NCBI RefSeq assembly: GCF_034190915.1
Contig: NW_026947636.1
Span: forward strand, 62,001 to 126,000
From: Cavia porcellus
Lineage: Eukaryota; Chordata; Mammalia; Rodentia; Caviidae
Direction of reading: 5' to 3'
Length of the DNA: 64,000 nt
Under the pieces are notes generated by a model. That model saw only the letters and a list, made by a program, of their open reading frames with translations, was not told the DNA's origin and did no database searches. A program made the position numbers and the translations under genes. This document shows, one piece after another, positions 37,452-50,200 of the stretch. Positions within the stretch are counted from its first letter, which is position 1, and each line of letters begins with the position of its first letter.

Positions 37452-40400
37452 GTGATGTTTTTCTCACTCCTACTAGTGAATGTAATGAAACACACACCCA
37501 TACAATGCGCACCACCCCGCGATGTTTTTCAGAAACCTATCCTACATTGCCACTGCATGTTCCCTGACCTCCCCATGCTGACCACCCCGCGGTGCTTTTC
37601 TCCATCCTACATTGCCACTCACTGCCTATCCTAATTCAGACCCTGAGATTCACACCACCCCGTGATGATTTTCTCACACCTACTAGTGAATGTAATGTAA
37701 CACACACCCATACAATGTGCACCACCCTGCGATGTTTTTCAGGAACCTATCATACTTTGCCACTGCATGTTCCCTGACCTCCCCATGCTGACCACCCCGC
37801 GGTGCTTTTCTCCATCCTACATTGCCACTCACTGCCTATCCTAATTCAGACCCTCCGATTCACACCACCCCGTGATGTTTTTCTCACTCCTACTAGTGAA
37901 TGTAGTGTAACACACACCCATACAATGCGCACCACCCCATGATGTTTTATTCACTCCTACTAGTGAATGTAATGTAACACACACCCATACAATGTGCACC
38001 ACCCCGTGATGTCTTTCTCACTCCTACTAGTGAATGTAATGTAACACACACCTATACAATACGCACCACCCCGCGATGTTTTGAGAAACCTATCCTACAT
38101 TGCCACTGCATGTTTCCTGACCTACCCATGCTGACCACCCCGCGGTGCTTTCTCCATCCTACATTGCCACTCACTGCCTATCCTAATTCAGACCCTCCGA
38201 TTCACACCACCCCGTGATGTTTTTCTCACTCCTATTAGTGAATGTAATGTAACACATACCCATACAATGCGCACCACCCCGTGATGTTTTCTCACTCCTA
38301 CTAGTGAATGTAATGTAACACACACCCATACAATGCGCACCACCCCGTGATGTTTTTCTCACTCCTACTTGTGAATGTAATGTAACACACACCCATACAA
38401 TGCGCACCACCCCGTGATGTTTTTCTCACTCCTACCAGTGAATGTAATGTAACACACACCCATACAATGCGCACCACCCCTCGATGTTTTTCAGCAACCT
38501 ATCCTACATTGTCACTGCATGTTCCCTGACCTCCCCATGCTGACCACCCCGCGGTGCTTTTCTCCATCCTACATTGCCACTCACTTCCTACCCTAATTCA
38601 AACCTTCAGATTCACACCACCCCGTGATGTTTTTCTCACTCCTACTAGTGAATGTAATGTAACACACACCCATACAATGCGCACCACCCCGTGATGTTTT
38701 TCTCACTCCTACTAGTGAATGTAATGTAACACACACCCATACAATGCGCATAAACCCGCGATGTTTTTCAGAAACCTATCCTACATGGCTACTGCATGTT
38801 CCCTGACCTCCCCATGCTGACCACCCCGCGGTGCTTTTCTCCATCCTACATTGCCACTCACTGCCTCTCCTAATTCAGACCCTCCGATTCACACCACCCC
38901 GTGATGTTTTTCTCACTCCTACTTGTGAATGTAATGTAACACACACCCATACAATGCGCACAACCCGCGATGTTTTACAGAAACCTATCCTACTTTGCCA
39001 CTGCATGTTCCCTCACCTCCCCATGCTGACCACCCCGCGGTGCTTTTCTCCAAACTACATTGCCACTCACTGCCTATCCTAATTCAGACCCTCCGATTCA
39101 CACCACCCAGTGATGTTTTTCTCACTCCTACTAGTGAATGTAATGTAACACACACCCATACAATGCGCAATAGCCCGTGATGTTTTATTCACTCCTACTA
39201 GTGAATGTAATGTAACACACACCTATACAATGCGCACCACCCCGTGATGTCTTTCTCCCTCCTACTAGTGAATGTAATGTAACACACACCCATACAATGC
39301 GCACCACCCCGCGATGTTTTTCAGAAACCTATCCTACATTGCCAATGCATGTTCCCTGACCTCCCCATTTTGACCACCCCGTGGTGCTTTTCTCCATCCT
39401 AAATTCCCACTCACTGCCTATCCTAATTCAGACCCTCCGATTCACACCACTCCGTGAGGTTTTTCTCACTCCTACTAGTGAATGTAATGTAACACACACC
39501 CATACAATGCGCACCACCCCGTGATGTTTTTCTCACTCCTACTTGTGAATGTAATGTAACACACACCCATACAATGCGCACCACCCCGTGATGTTTTTCT
39601 CACTCCTACTAGTCAATGTAATGTATCACACACCCATACAATGCGCACCACCCCTCGATGTTTTTCAGAAACCTATCCTACATTGCCACTGCATGTTCCC
39701 TGACCTCCCCATGCTGACCACCCGCGGTGCTTTTCTCCATCCTACATTACCACTCACTGCCTATCCTAATTCAGACCCTGAGATTCACACCACACCGTGA
39801 TGTTTTTCTCACTCCGACTAGTGAATGTAATGTAACACACACCCATACAATGCGCACCACCCTGCGATGTTTTTCAGGAACCTATCATACTTTGCCACTG
39901 CATGTTCCCTGACCTCCCCATGCTGACCACCCCGCGGTGCTTTTCTCCATCCTACATTGCCACTCACTGCCTATCCTAATTCAGACCCTCCGATTCACAC
40001 CACCCCGTGATGTTTTCTCACTCCTACTAGTGAATGTAATGTAACACACACCCATACAATGCGCACCACCCCGTGATGTTTTTCTCACTCCCTCAACTGA
40101 ATGTAATGTAACAAACACCTATACAATGCGCACCACCCGTGATGTCTTTCTCACTCTTACTAGTGAATGTAATGTAACACACACCCATACAATGCGCACC
40201 ACCCTGCGATGTTTTTCAGAAACCTATCCTACATTGCCACTGCATGTTCCCTGACCTCCCCATGCTGACCACCCCGCGGTGCTTTTCTCCATCCTACATT
40301 GCCACTCACTGCCTTTCCTAACTCAGACTCTCCGATTCACACCACCCCGTGATGTTTTTCTCACTCCTAGTTGTGAATGTAATGTAACACACACCCATAC

Positions 40401-41171
40401 AATGCACACCACCCCGTGATGTTTTTTCTCACTCCCTCAACTGAATGTAATGTAACACACACCTATACAATGCGCACCACCCCGTGATGTCTTTCTCACT
40501 CCTAATAGTGAATGTAATGTAACACACACCCATACAATGCGCACCACCCCGTGATGTTTTATTCACTCCTACTAGTGAATGTAATGTAACACACACCCAT
40601 ACAATGCGCACCACCCCGTGATGTCTTTCTCACTCCTACTAGTGAATGTAATGTAACACACACCTATACAATGCGCACCACCCCGCGATGTTTTTCAGAA
40701 ACCTCTCCTACATTGCCACTGCATGTTCCCTGACCTCCCCATGCTGACCACCCTGCGGTGCTTTTCTCCAACCTACATTGCCACTCACTGCCTATCCTAA
40801 TTCAGACCCTCCGATTCACACCACCCCGTGATGTTTTTCTCACTCCTACTAGTGAATGTAATGTAACACACACCCATACAATGCGCACCACCCCTCGATG
40901 TTTTTCAGAAACCTATCCTACATTGCCACTGCATGTTCCCTCACCTCCCCATGCTGACCACCCCGCGGTGCTTTTCTCCATCCTACATTGCCACTCACTG
41001 CCTCTCCTTATTCAGACCCTCCGATTCACACCACCCCGTGATGATTTTCTCACTCCTTCTTGTGAATGTAATGTAACACACACCCATACAATGCTCACCA
41101 CCCCGTGATGTTTTTCTCACTCCTACTAGTGAATGTAATGTAACACACACCCATACAATGCGCACCTCCCC
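37452..41171 (+). repeat. 3,720 bp higher-order repeat, copy 1
   Basis: This holds 12 BC dimers and 30 A units (3,726 bp). The net loss of six bases is explained by seven 1 bp losses (near 38080, 38150, 38289, 38964, 39722, 40012 and 40135) and one gain near 40425 (six T in place of five). It also follows 22.2-26.0 kb at offsets of about 15,250-15,310, so it is a long-range relative of the 4,209/4,276 bp family as well as a tandem parent of 41172 onward. Confidence 0.87.
39864..40684 (+). repeat. 822 bp module, site 5 (821 bp)
   Basis: Same unit order. Two losses (GATGTTTTCTC near 40012, CACCCGTG near 40137) and one gain (six T in A3 near 40425) give 821 bp. Confidence 0.87.
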
Positions 41172-42560
41172 GTGATGTTTTTCTCACTCCTACTAGTGAA
41201 TGTAATGAAACACACACCCATACAATGCGCACCACCCCGCGATGTTTTTCAGAAACCTATCCTACATTGCCACTGCATGTTCCCTGACCTCCCCATGCTG
41301 ACCACCCCGCGGTGCTTTTCTCCATCCTACATTGCCACTCACTGCCTATCCTAATTCAGAACCTGAGATTCACACCATTCCGTGATGTTTTTCTCACACC
41401 TACTAGTGAATGTAATGTAACACACACCCATACAATGCGCACCAACCTGCGATGTTTTTCAGGAACCTATCATAATTTGCCACTGCATGTTCCCTGACCT
41501 CCCCATGCTGACCACCCCGCGGTGCTTTTCTCCATCCTACATTGCCACTCACTGCCTATCCTAATTCAGACCCTCCGATTCACACCACCCCGTGATGTTT
41601 TTCTCACTCCTACTAGTGAATGTAGTGTAACACACACCCATACAATGCGCACCACCCCATGATGTTTTATTCACTCCTACTAGTGAATGTAATGTAACAC
41701 ACACACATACAATGTGCACCACCCCGTGATGTCTTTCTCACTCCTACTAGTGAATGTAATGTAACACACACCTATACAATACGCACCACCCCGCGATGTT
41801 TTTGAGAAACCTATCCTACATTGCCACTGCATGTTCCCTGACCTACCCATGCTGACCACCCCGCGGTGCTTTCTCCATCCTACATTGCCACTCACTGCCT
41901 CTCCTAATTCAGACCCTCCGATTCACACCACCCCGTGATGTTTTTCTCACTCCTACTAGTGAATGTAATGTAACACATACCCATACAATGCGCACCACCC
42001 CGTGATGTTTTCTCACTCCTACTAGTGAATGTAATGTAACACACACCCATACAATGCGCACCACCCCGTGATGTTTTTCTCACTCCTACTTGTGAATGTA
42101 ATGTAACACACACCCATACAATGCGCACCACCCCGTGATGTTGTTCTCACTCCTAATAGTGAATGTAATGTAACACACACCCATACAATGCGCACCACCC
42201 CTCGATGTTTTTCAGAAACCTATCCTACATTGTCACTGCATGTTCCCTGACCTCCCCATGCTGACCACCTCGCAGTGCTTTTCTCCATCCTACATTGCCA
42301 CTCACTTCCTACCCTTATTCAAACCTTCAGATTCACACCACCCCGTGATGTTTTTCTCACTCCTACTAGTGAATGTAATGTAACACACACCCATACAATG
42401 CGCACCACCCCGTGATGTTTTTCTCACTCCTACTAGTGAATGTAATGTAACACACACCCATACAATGCGCATAACCCCGCGATGTTTTTCAGAAACCTAT
42501 CCTACATGGCTACTGCATGTTCCCTGACCTCCCCATGCTGACCACCCCGCGGTGCTTTAC
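41172..42560 (+). repeat. 3,720 bp higher-order repeat, partial copy 2
   Basis: This is collinear with 37452-38840 at an offset of 3,720-3,721. The markers CACCTCCCCGTG, AATGTAATGAAAC, GTAGTGTAAC, TTTTTGAGAAACC, the short C and GCATAACC appear in the same order. Near 42570 it departs: this copy has CTGACTGCCTCTCC and CTCCAATTC, while copy 1 has CTCACTGCCTCTCC and CTCCGATTC. The extra B-C-A here is present in the 19.3, 23.5 and 31.3 kb relatives, so copy 1 probably lost 210 bp. Confidence 0.85.
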
Positions 42561-43869
42561 TCCATCCTACATTGCCACTGACTGCCTCTCCTAATTCAGA
42601 CCCTCCAATTCACACCACCCTGTGATGTTTTTCTCACTCCTACTTGTGAATGTAATGTAACACACACCCATACAATGCGCTCCACCCCGTGATGTTTTAC
42701 AGAAACCTATCCTACATTGCCCCTGCAAGTTCCCTGACCTCCCCATGCTGACCACCCCGCGGTGCTTTTCTCCATCCTACATTGCCACTCACTGCCTCTC
42801 CTAATTCAGACCCTCCGATTCACACCATCCCGTGATGTTTTTCTCACTCCTACTAGTGAATGTAATGTAACACACACCCATACAATGCGCAATAGCCCGT
42901 GACGTTTTATTCACTCCTACTAGTGAATGTAATGTAACACACACCTATACAATGCGCACCACCCCGTGATGTCTTTCTCACTCCTACTAGTGAATGGAAT
43001 GTAACACAAACCCATACAATGCGCACCACCCCGCGATGTTTTTCAGAAACCTATCCTACATTGCCACTGCATGTTCCCTGACCTCCCCATGCTGACCACC
43101 CCGCGGTGCTTTTCTCCATCCTACATTGCCACTCACTTCCTACCCTAATTCAGACCCTCAGATTCACACCACCCCGTGATGTTTTTCTCACTCCTACTAG
43201 TGAATGTAATGTAACACACACCCATACAATGCGCACCTCCCCGTGATGTTTTTCTCACTCCTACTAGTGAATGTAATGAAACACACACCCATACAATGCG
43301 CACCACCCCGCGATGTTTTTCAGAAACCTATCCTACATTGCCACTGCATGTTCCCTGACCTCCCCATGCTGACCACCCCGCGGTGCTTTTCTCCATCCTA
43401 CATTGCCACTCACTGCCTATCCTAATTCAGAACCTGAGATTCACACCACCCCGTGATGTTTTTCTCACACCTACTAGTGAATGTAATGTAACACACACCC
43501 ATACAATGCGCACCACCACGTGATGTTTTTCTCACTCCTACTAGTGAATGTAATGTAACACACACCCATACAATGCGCATAACCCCGCGATGTTTTTCAG
43601 AAACCTATCCTACATGGCTACTGCATGTTCCCTGACCTCCCCATGCTGACCACCCCGCGGTGCTTTACTCCATCCTACATTGCCACTGACTGCCTCTCCT
43701 AATTCAGACCCTCCAATTCACACCACCCCGTGATGTTTTTCTCACTCCTACTTGTGAATGTAATGTAACACACACCCATACAATGCGCTCCACCCCGCGA
43801 TGTTTTACAGAAACCTATCCTACATTGCCCCTGCAAGTTCCCTGACCTCCCCATGCTGAAAACCCCGCG
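42561..43869 (+). repeat. Mosaic segment between the 3,720 and 2,969 bp repeats
   Basis: A stretch ending near 43000 follows the 19.4-20.0 kb order but skips the At-B-C part containing CTCCAAACTAC, going from one C straight to the A before GCGCAATAGCCC. The block from 43110 to 43505 is the CACCTCCCCGTG / AATGAAAC block again (43243 matches 41172 at 2,071 bp). From about 43560 the GCATAACCCCGCG series restarts, so this series occurs twice within 1.1 kb (near 42470 and 43577). Confidence 0.82.
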
Positions 43870-46800
43870 GTGCTTTTCTCCATCCTACATTGCCACTCAC
43901 TGCCTCTCCTAATTCAGACCCTCCGATTCACCCCACCCCGTGATGTTTTTCTCACTCCTACTTGTGAATGTAATGTAACACACACCCATACAATGCGCAC
44001 AACCCCGCGATGTTTTACAGAAACCTATCCTACTTTACCACTGCATGTTCCCTCACCTCCCCATGCTGACCACCCCGTGGTGCTTTTCTCCAAACTACAT
44101 TGCCACTCACTGCCTATCCTAATTCAGACCCTCCGATTCACACCACCCCGTGATGTTTTTCTCACTCCTACTAGTGAATGTAATGTAACACACACCCATA
44201 CAATGCGCAATAGCCCGTGATGTTTTATTGACTCCTACTAGTGAATGTAATGTAACACACACCTATACAATGCGCACCACCCCGTGATGTCTTTCTCACT
44301 CCTACTAGTGAATGTAATGTAACACACACCCATACAATGCGCACCACCCCGCGATGTTTTTCAGAAACCTATCCTACATTGCCAATGCATGTTCCCTGAC
44401 CTCCCCATTTTGACCACCCCGTGGTGCTTTTCTCCATCCTACATTCCCACTCACTGCCTATCCTAATTCAGACCCTCCGATTCACACCACCCCATGAAGT
44501 TTTTCTCACTCCTACTAGTGAATGTAATGTAACACACACCCATACAATGCGCACCAGCCCGTGATGTTTTTCTCACTCCTACTAGTGAATGTAATGTAAT
44601 ACCCACCCATACAATGCGCACCACCACGTGATGTTTTTCAGAAACCTATCCTATATTGCAACTGGATGTTCCCTGACCTCCCATGCTGACAACCCCGCGG
44701 TGCTTTTCTCCATCCTACATTGCCACTCACTGCCTATCCTAATTCAGACCCTCCGATTCACACCACCCCGTGATGTTTTTCTCACTCCTACTAGTGAATG
44801 TAATGTAACACACACCCATACAATGCGCACCACCCCGTGATGTTTTTCTCACTCCTAGTTTTGAATGTAATGTAACACACACCCATACAATGCGCACCAC
44901 CCCGTGATGTTTTTCTCACTCCTACTAGTCAATGTAATGTAACACACACCCATACAGTGCGCACCACCCCTCGATGTTTTTCAGAAACCTATCCTACATT
45001 GCCACTGCATGTTCCCTGACCTCCCCATGCTGACCACCCCGCGGTGCTTTTCTCCATCCTACATTACCACTCACTGCCTATCTTTATTCAGACCCTGAGA
45101 TTCACACCACACCGTGATGTTTTTCTCACTCCGACTAGTGAATGTAATGTAACACACACCCATACAATGCGCACCACCCTGCGATGTTTTTCAGGAACCT
45201 ATCATACTTTGACACTGCATGTTCCCTGACCTCCCCATGCTGACCACCCCGCGGTGCTTTTCTCCATCCTACATTGCCACTCACTGCCTATCCTAATTCA
45301 GACCCTCCGATTCACACCACCCCGTGATGTTTTTCTCACTCCTACTAGTGAATGTAATGTAACACACACCCATACAATGCGCACCACCCCGTGATGTTTT
45401 TCTCACTCCCTCAACTGAATGTAATGTAACAAACACCTATACAATGCGCACCACCCGTGATGTCTTTCTCACTCTTACTAGTGAATGTAATGTAACACAC
45501 ACCCATACAATGCGCACCACCCCGCGATGTTTTTCAGAAACCTATCCTACATTGCCACTGCATGTTCCCTGACCTCCCCATGCTGACCACCCCGCGGTGC
45601 TTTTCTCCATCCTACATTGCCACTCACTGCCTTTCCTAACTCAGACTCTCCGATTCACACCACCCCGTGATGTTTTTCTCACTCCTACTTGTGAATGTAA
45701 TGTAACACACACCCATACAATGCGCACCACCCCGTGATGTTTTTCTCACTCCCTCAACTGAATGTAATGTAACACACACCTATACAATGCGCACCACCCC
45801 GTGATGTCTTTCTCACTCCTAATAGTGAATGTAATGTAACACACACCCATACAATGCGCACCACCCCGTGATGTTTTATTCACTCCTACTAGTGAATGTA
45901 ATGTAACACACACCCATACAATGCGCACCACCCCGTGATGTCTTTCTCACTCCTACTAGTGAATGTAATGTAACACACACCTATACAATGCGCACCACCC
46001 CGCGATGTTTTTCAGAAACCTATCCTACATTGCCACTGCATGTTCCCTGACCTCCCCATGCTGACCACCCTGCGGTGCTTTTCTCCAACCTACATTGCCA
46101 CTCACTGCCTATCCTAATTCAGACCCTCCGATTCACACCACCCGTGATGTTTTTCTCACTCCTACTAGTCAATGTAATGTAACACACACCCATACAATGC
46201 GCACCACCCCGCGATGTTTTTCAGAAACCTATCCTACATTGCCACTGCATGTTCCCTGACCTCCCCATGCTGACCACCCCGCGGTGCTTTTCTCCATCCT
46301 ACATTGCCACTCACTGCCTATCCTAATTCAGACCCTCCGTTGCACACCACCCCGTGACGTTTTTCTCACTCCTACTAGTGAATGTAATGTAACACACACC
46401 CATACAATGCGCACCACCCCGTGATGTTTTTCTCACTCCTACTAGTGAATGTAATGTAACACACACCCATACAATGCGCACCACCCCTCGATGTTTTTCA
46501 GAAACCTATCCTACATTGCCACTGCATGTTCCCTCTCCTCCCCATGCTGACCACCCCGCGGTGCTTTTCTCCATCCTACATTGCCACTCACTTCCTATCC
46601 TAATTCAGACCCTCCGATTCAAACCACCCCGTGATGTTTTTCTCACTCCTACTAGTGAATGTAATGTAACACACACCCATACAATGCGCACCACCCTGTG
46701 ATGATTTTCTCACTCCTACTAGTGAATGTAATGTAACACACACCCATACAATGTGCACCACCCCGCGATGTTTTTCAGAAACCTATCCTACATTGCCACT

Positions 46801-47520
46801 GCATGTTCCCTGACCTCCCCATGCTGACCACCCCGCGGTGCTTTTCTCCATCCTACATTGCCACTCACTGCCTATCCTAATTCATACCCTCCGATTCACA
46901 CCTCCCCGTGATGTTTTTCTCACTCCTACTAGTGAATGTAATGTAACACACACCCATACAATGCGCACCACCACGTGATGTTTTTCTCACTCCTACTAGT
47001 CAATGTAATGTAACACACACCCATACAATGCGCATCACCCCGCGATGTTTTTCAGAAACCTATCCTACATGGCTACTGCATGTTCCCTGACCTAACCATG
47101 ATGACCACCCCGCGGTGCTTTACTCCATCCTACATTGCCACTCACTGCCTATCCTAATTCAGACGCTCCGATTCACACCACCCCGTGATGTTTTTCTCAC
47201 TCCTACTAGTGAATGTAATGTAACACACACACATACAATGCGCACCACCCCGCTATGCTTTTCAGAAACCTATCCTACTTTGCCACTGCATGTTCCCTGA
47301 CCTCCCCATGCTGACCACCTCGCCTTGCTTTTCTCCATCCTACATTGCCACTCACTGCCTCTCCTAACTCAGACCCTCCGATTCACACCACCCCGTGATG
47401 TTTTTCTCACTCCTACTTGTGAATGTAATGTAACACACACCCATACAATGCGCACCACCCCGTGATGTTTTTCTCACTCCCTCAACTGAATGTAATGTAA
47501 CACACACCTATACAATGCGC
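43870..47520 (+). repeat. Right partner of the long-range duplication; contains 2,969 bp repeat copy 1
   Basis: This matches 31523-32420 at an offset of 12,347 and 33600-36300 at about 11,240. From 44553 it is also the first copy of a 2,969 bp tandem repeat: ten BC dimers and 23 A units, 2,971 bp, minus two CACCCGTG losses near 45450 and 46141. The BC dimer at 44628 has TTGCAACTGGATG and a one-base loss in CTCCCATGC. It looks like the left end of 32281 joined to the right side of 33389. Confidence 0.87.
45181..46001 (+). repeat. 822 bp module, site 6 (821 bp)
   Basis: Same unit order, with the single CACCCGTG loss before A2'. The first B has CTTTGACAC in place of CTTTGCCAC, as also at sites 4 and 7. 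Confidence 0.88.
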
Positions 47521-50200
47521 ACCAGCCCGTGATGTTTTTCTCACTCCTACTAGTGAATGTAATGTAATACCCACCCATACAATGCGCACCACCACGTGAT
47601 GTTTTTCAGAAACCTATCCTATATTGCAACTGGATGTTCCCTGACCCCCCCATGCTGACAACCCCGCGGTGCTTTTCTCCATCCTACATTGCCACTCACT
47701 GCCTATCCTAATTCAGACCCTCCGATTCACACCACCCCGTGATGTTTTTCTCACTCCTACTAGTGAATGTAATGTAACACACACCCATACAATGCGCACC
47801 ACCCCGTGATTTTTTTCTCACTCCTAGTTGTGAATGTAATGTAACACACACCCATACAATGCGCACCACCCCGTGATGTTTTTCTCACTCCTACTAGTCA
47901 ATGTAATGTAACACACACCCATACAGTGCGCACCACCCCTCGATGTTTTTCAGAAACCTATCCTACATTGCCACTGCACGTTCCCTGACCTCCCCATGCT
48001 GACCACCCCGCGGTGCTTTTCTCCATCCTACATTACCACTCACTGCCTATCCTAATTCAGACCCTGAGATTCACACCACACCGTGATGTTTTTCTCACTC
48101 CGACTAGTGAATGTAATGTAACACACACCCATACAATGCGCACCACCCTGCGATGTTTTTCAGGAACCTATCATACTTTGACACTGCATGTTCCCTGACC
48201 TCCCCATGCTGACCACCACGCGGTGCTTTTCTCCATCCTACATTGCCACTCACTGCCTATCCTAATTCAGACCCTCCGATTCACACCACCCCGTGATGTT
48301 TTTCTCACTCCTACTAGTGAATGTAATTTAACACACACCCATACAATGCGCACCACCCCGTGATGTTTTTCTCACTCCCTCAACTGAATGTAATGTAACA
48401 AACACCTATACAATGCGCACCACCCGTGATGTCTTTCTCACTCTTACTAGTGAATGTAATGTAACACACACCCATACAATGCGCACCACCCCGCGATGTT
48501 TTTCAGAAACCTATCCTACATTGCCACTGCATGTTCCCTGACCTCCCCATGCTGACCACCCCGCGGTGCTTTTCTCCATCCTACATTGCCACTCACTGCC
48601 TTTCCTAACTCAGACTCTCCGATTCACACCACCCCGTGATGTTTTTCTCACTCCTACTTGTGAATGTAATGTAACACACACCCATACAATGCGCACCACC
48701 CCGTGATGTTTTTCTCACTCCCTCAACTGAATGTAATGTAACACACACCTATACAATGCGCACCACCCCGTGATGTCTTTCTCACTCCTAATAGTGAATG
48801 TAATGTAACACACACCCATACAATGCGCACCACCCCATGATGTTTTATTCACTCCTACTAGTGAATGTAATGTAACACACACCCATACAATGCGCACCAC
48901 CCCGTGATGTCTTTCTCACTCCTACTAGTGAATGTAATGTAACACACACCTATACAATGCGCACCACCCCGCGATGTTTTTCAGAAACCTATCCTACATT
49001 GCCACTGCATGTTCCCTGACCTCCCCATGCTGACCACCCTGCGGTGCTTTTCTCCAACCTACATTGCCACTCACTGCCTATCCTAATTCAGACCCTCCGA
49101 TTCACACCACCCGTGATGTTTTTCTCACTCCTACTAGTCAATGTAATGTAACACACACCCATACAATGCGCACCACCCCGCGATGTTTTTCAGAAACCTA
49201 TCCTACATTGCCACTGCATGTTCCCTGACCTCCCCATGCTGACCACCCCGCGGTGCTTTTCTCCATCCTACATTGCCACTCACTGCCTATCCTAATTCAG
49301 ACCCTCCGTTGCACACCACCCCGTGACGTTTTTCTCACTCCTACTAGTTAATGTAATGTAACACACACCCATACAATGCGCACCACCCCGTGATGTTTTT
49401 CTCACTCCTACTAGTGAATGTAATGTAACACACACCCATACAATGCGCACCACCCCTCGATGTTTTTCAGAAACCTATCCTACATTGCCACTGCATGTTC
49501 CCTCACCTCCCCATGCTGACCACCCCGCGGTGCTTTTCTCCATCCTACATTGCCACTCACTTCCTATCCTAATTCAGACCCTCCGATTCAAACCACCCCG
49601 TGATGTTTTTCTCACTCCTACTAGTGAATGTAATGTAACACACACCCATACAATGCGCACCACCCCTCGATGTTTTTCAGAAACCTATCCTACATTGCCA
49701 CTGCATGTTCCCTGACCTCCCCATGCTGACCACCCCGCGGTGCTTTTCTCCATCCTACATTGCCACTCACTTCCTACCCTAATTCAGACCCTCGGATTCA
49801 CACCACCCCGTGATGTTTTTCTCACTCCTACTAGCGAAAGTAATGTAACACACACCCATACAATGCGCACCACCCCGTGATGTTTTTCAGAAACCTATCC
49901 TACATGGCTACTGCATGTTCCCTGACCTCCCCATGCTGACCACCCCGCGGTGCTTTACTCCATCCTACATTGCCACTCACTGCCTATCCTAATTCAGACG
50001 CTCCGATTCACACCACCCCGTGATGTTTTTCTCACTCCTACTAGTGAATGTAATGTAACACACACCCATACAATGCGCACCACCCCGCTATGTTTTTCAG
50101 AAACCTATCCTACTTTGCCACTGCACGTTCCCTGACCTCCCCATGCTGACCACCTCGCCTTGCTTTTCTCCATCCTACATTGCCACTCACTGCCTATCCT
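47521..50200 (+). repeat. 2,969 bp higher-order repeat, copy 2, with a replaced patch
   Basis: The match to 44553 onward starts at an offset of 2,968 and becomes 2,969 after the one-base difference in the first B. It continues to about 49660. Between 49661 and 49870 the expected A-B-C-A-A (344 bp) is replaced by B-C-A (210 bp) carrying CCTCGGATTC and TAGCGAAAG, after which the offset is 2,835. The following dimer, with TACATGGCTAC, GTGCTTTACTCC and CAGACGCTCC, is again collinear. Confidence 0.87.
48150..48970 (+). repeat. 822 bp module, site 7 (821 bp)
   Basis: This is the 2,969 bp copy of site 6, with the same order and the same loss. It has private changes, such as CACCACGCGG near 48216 and GTAATTTAAC near 48325. 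Confidence 0.88.
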
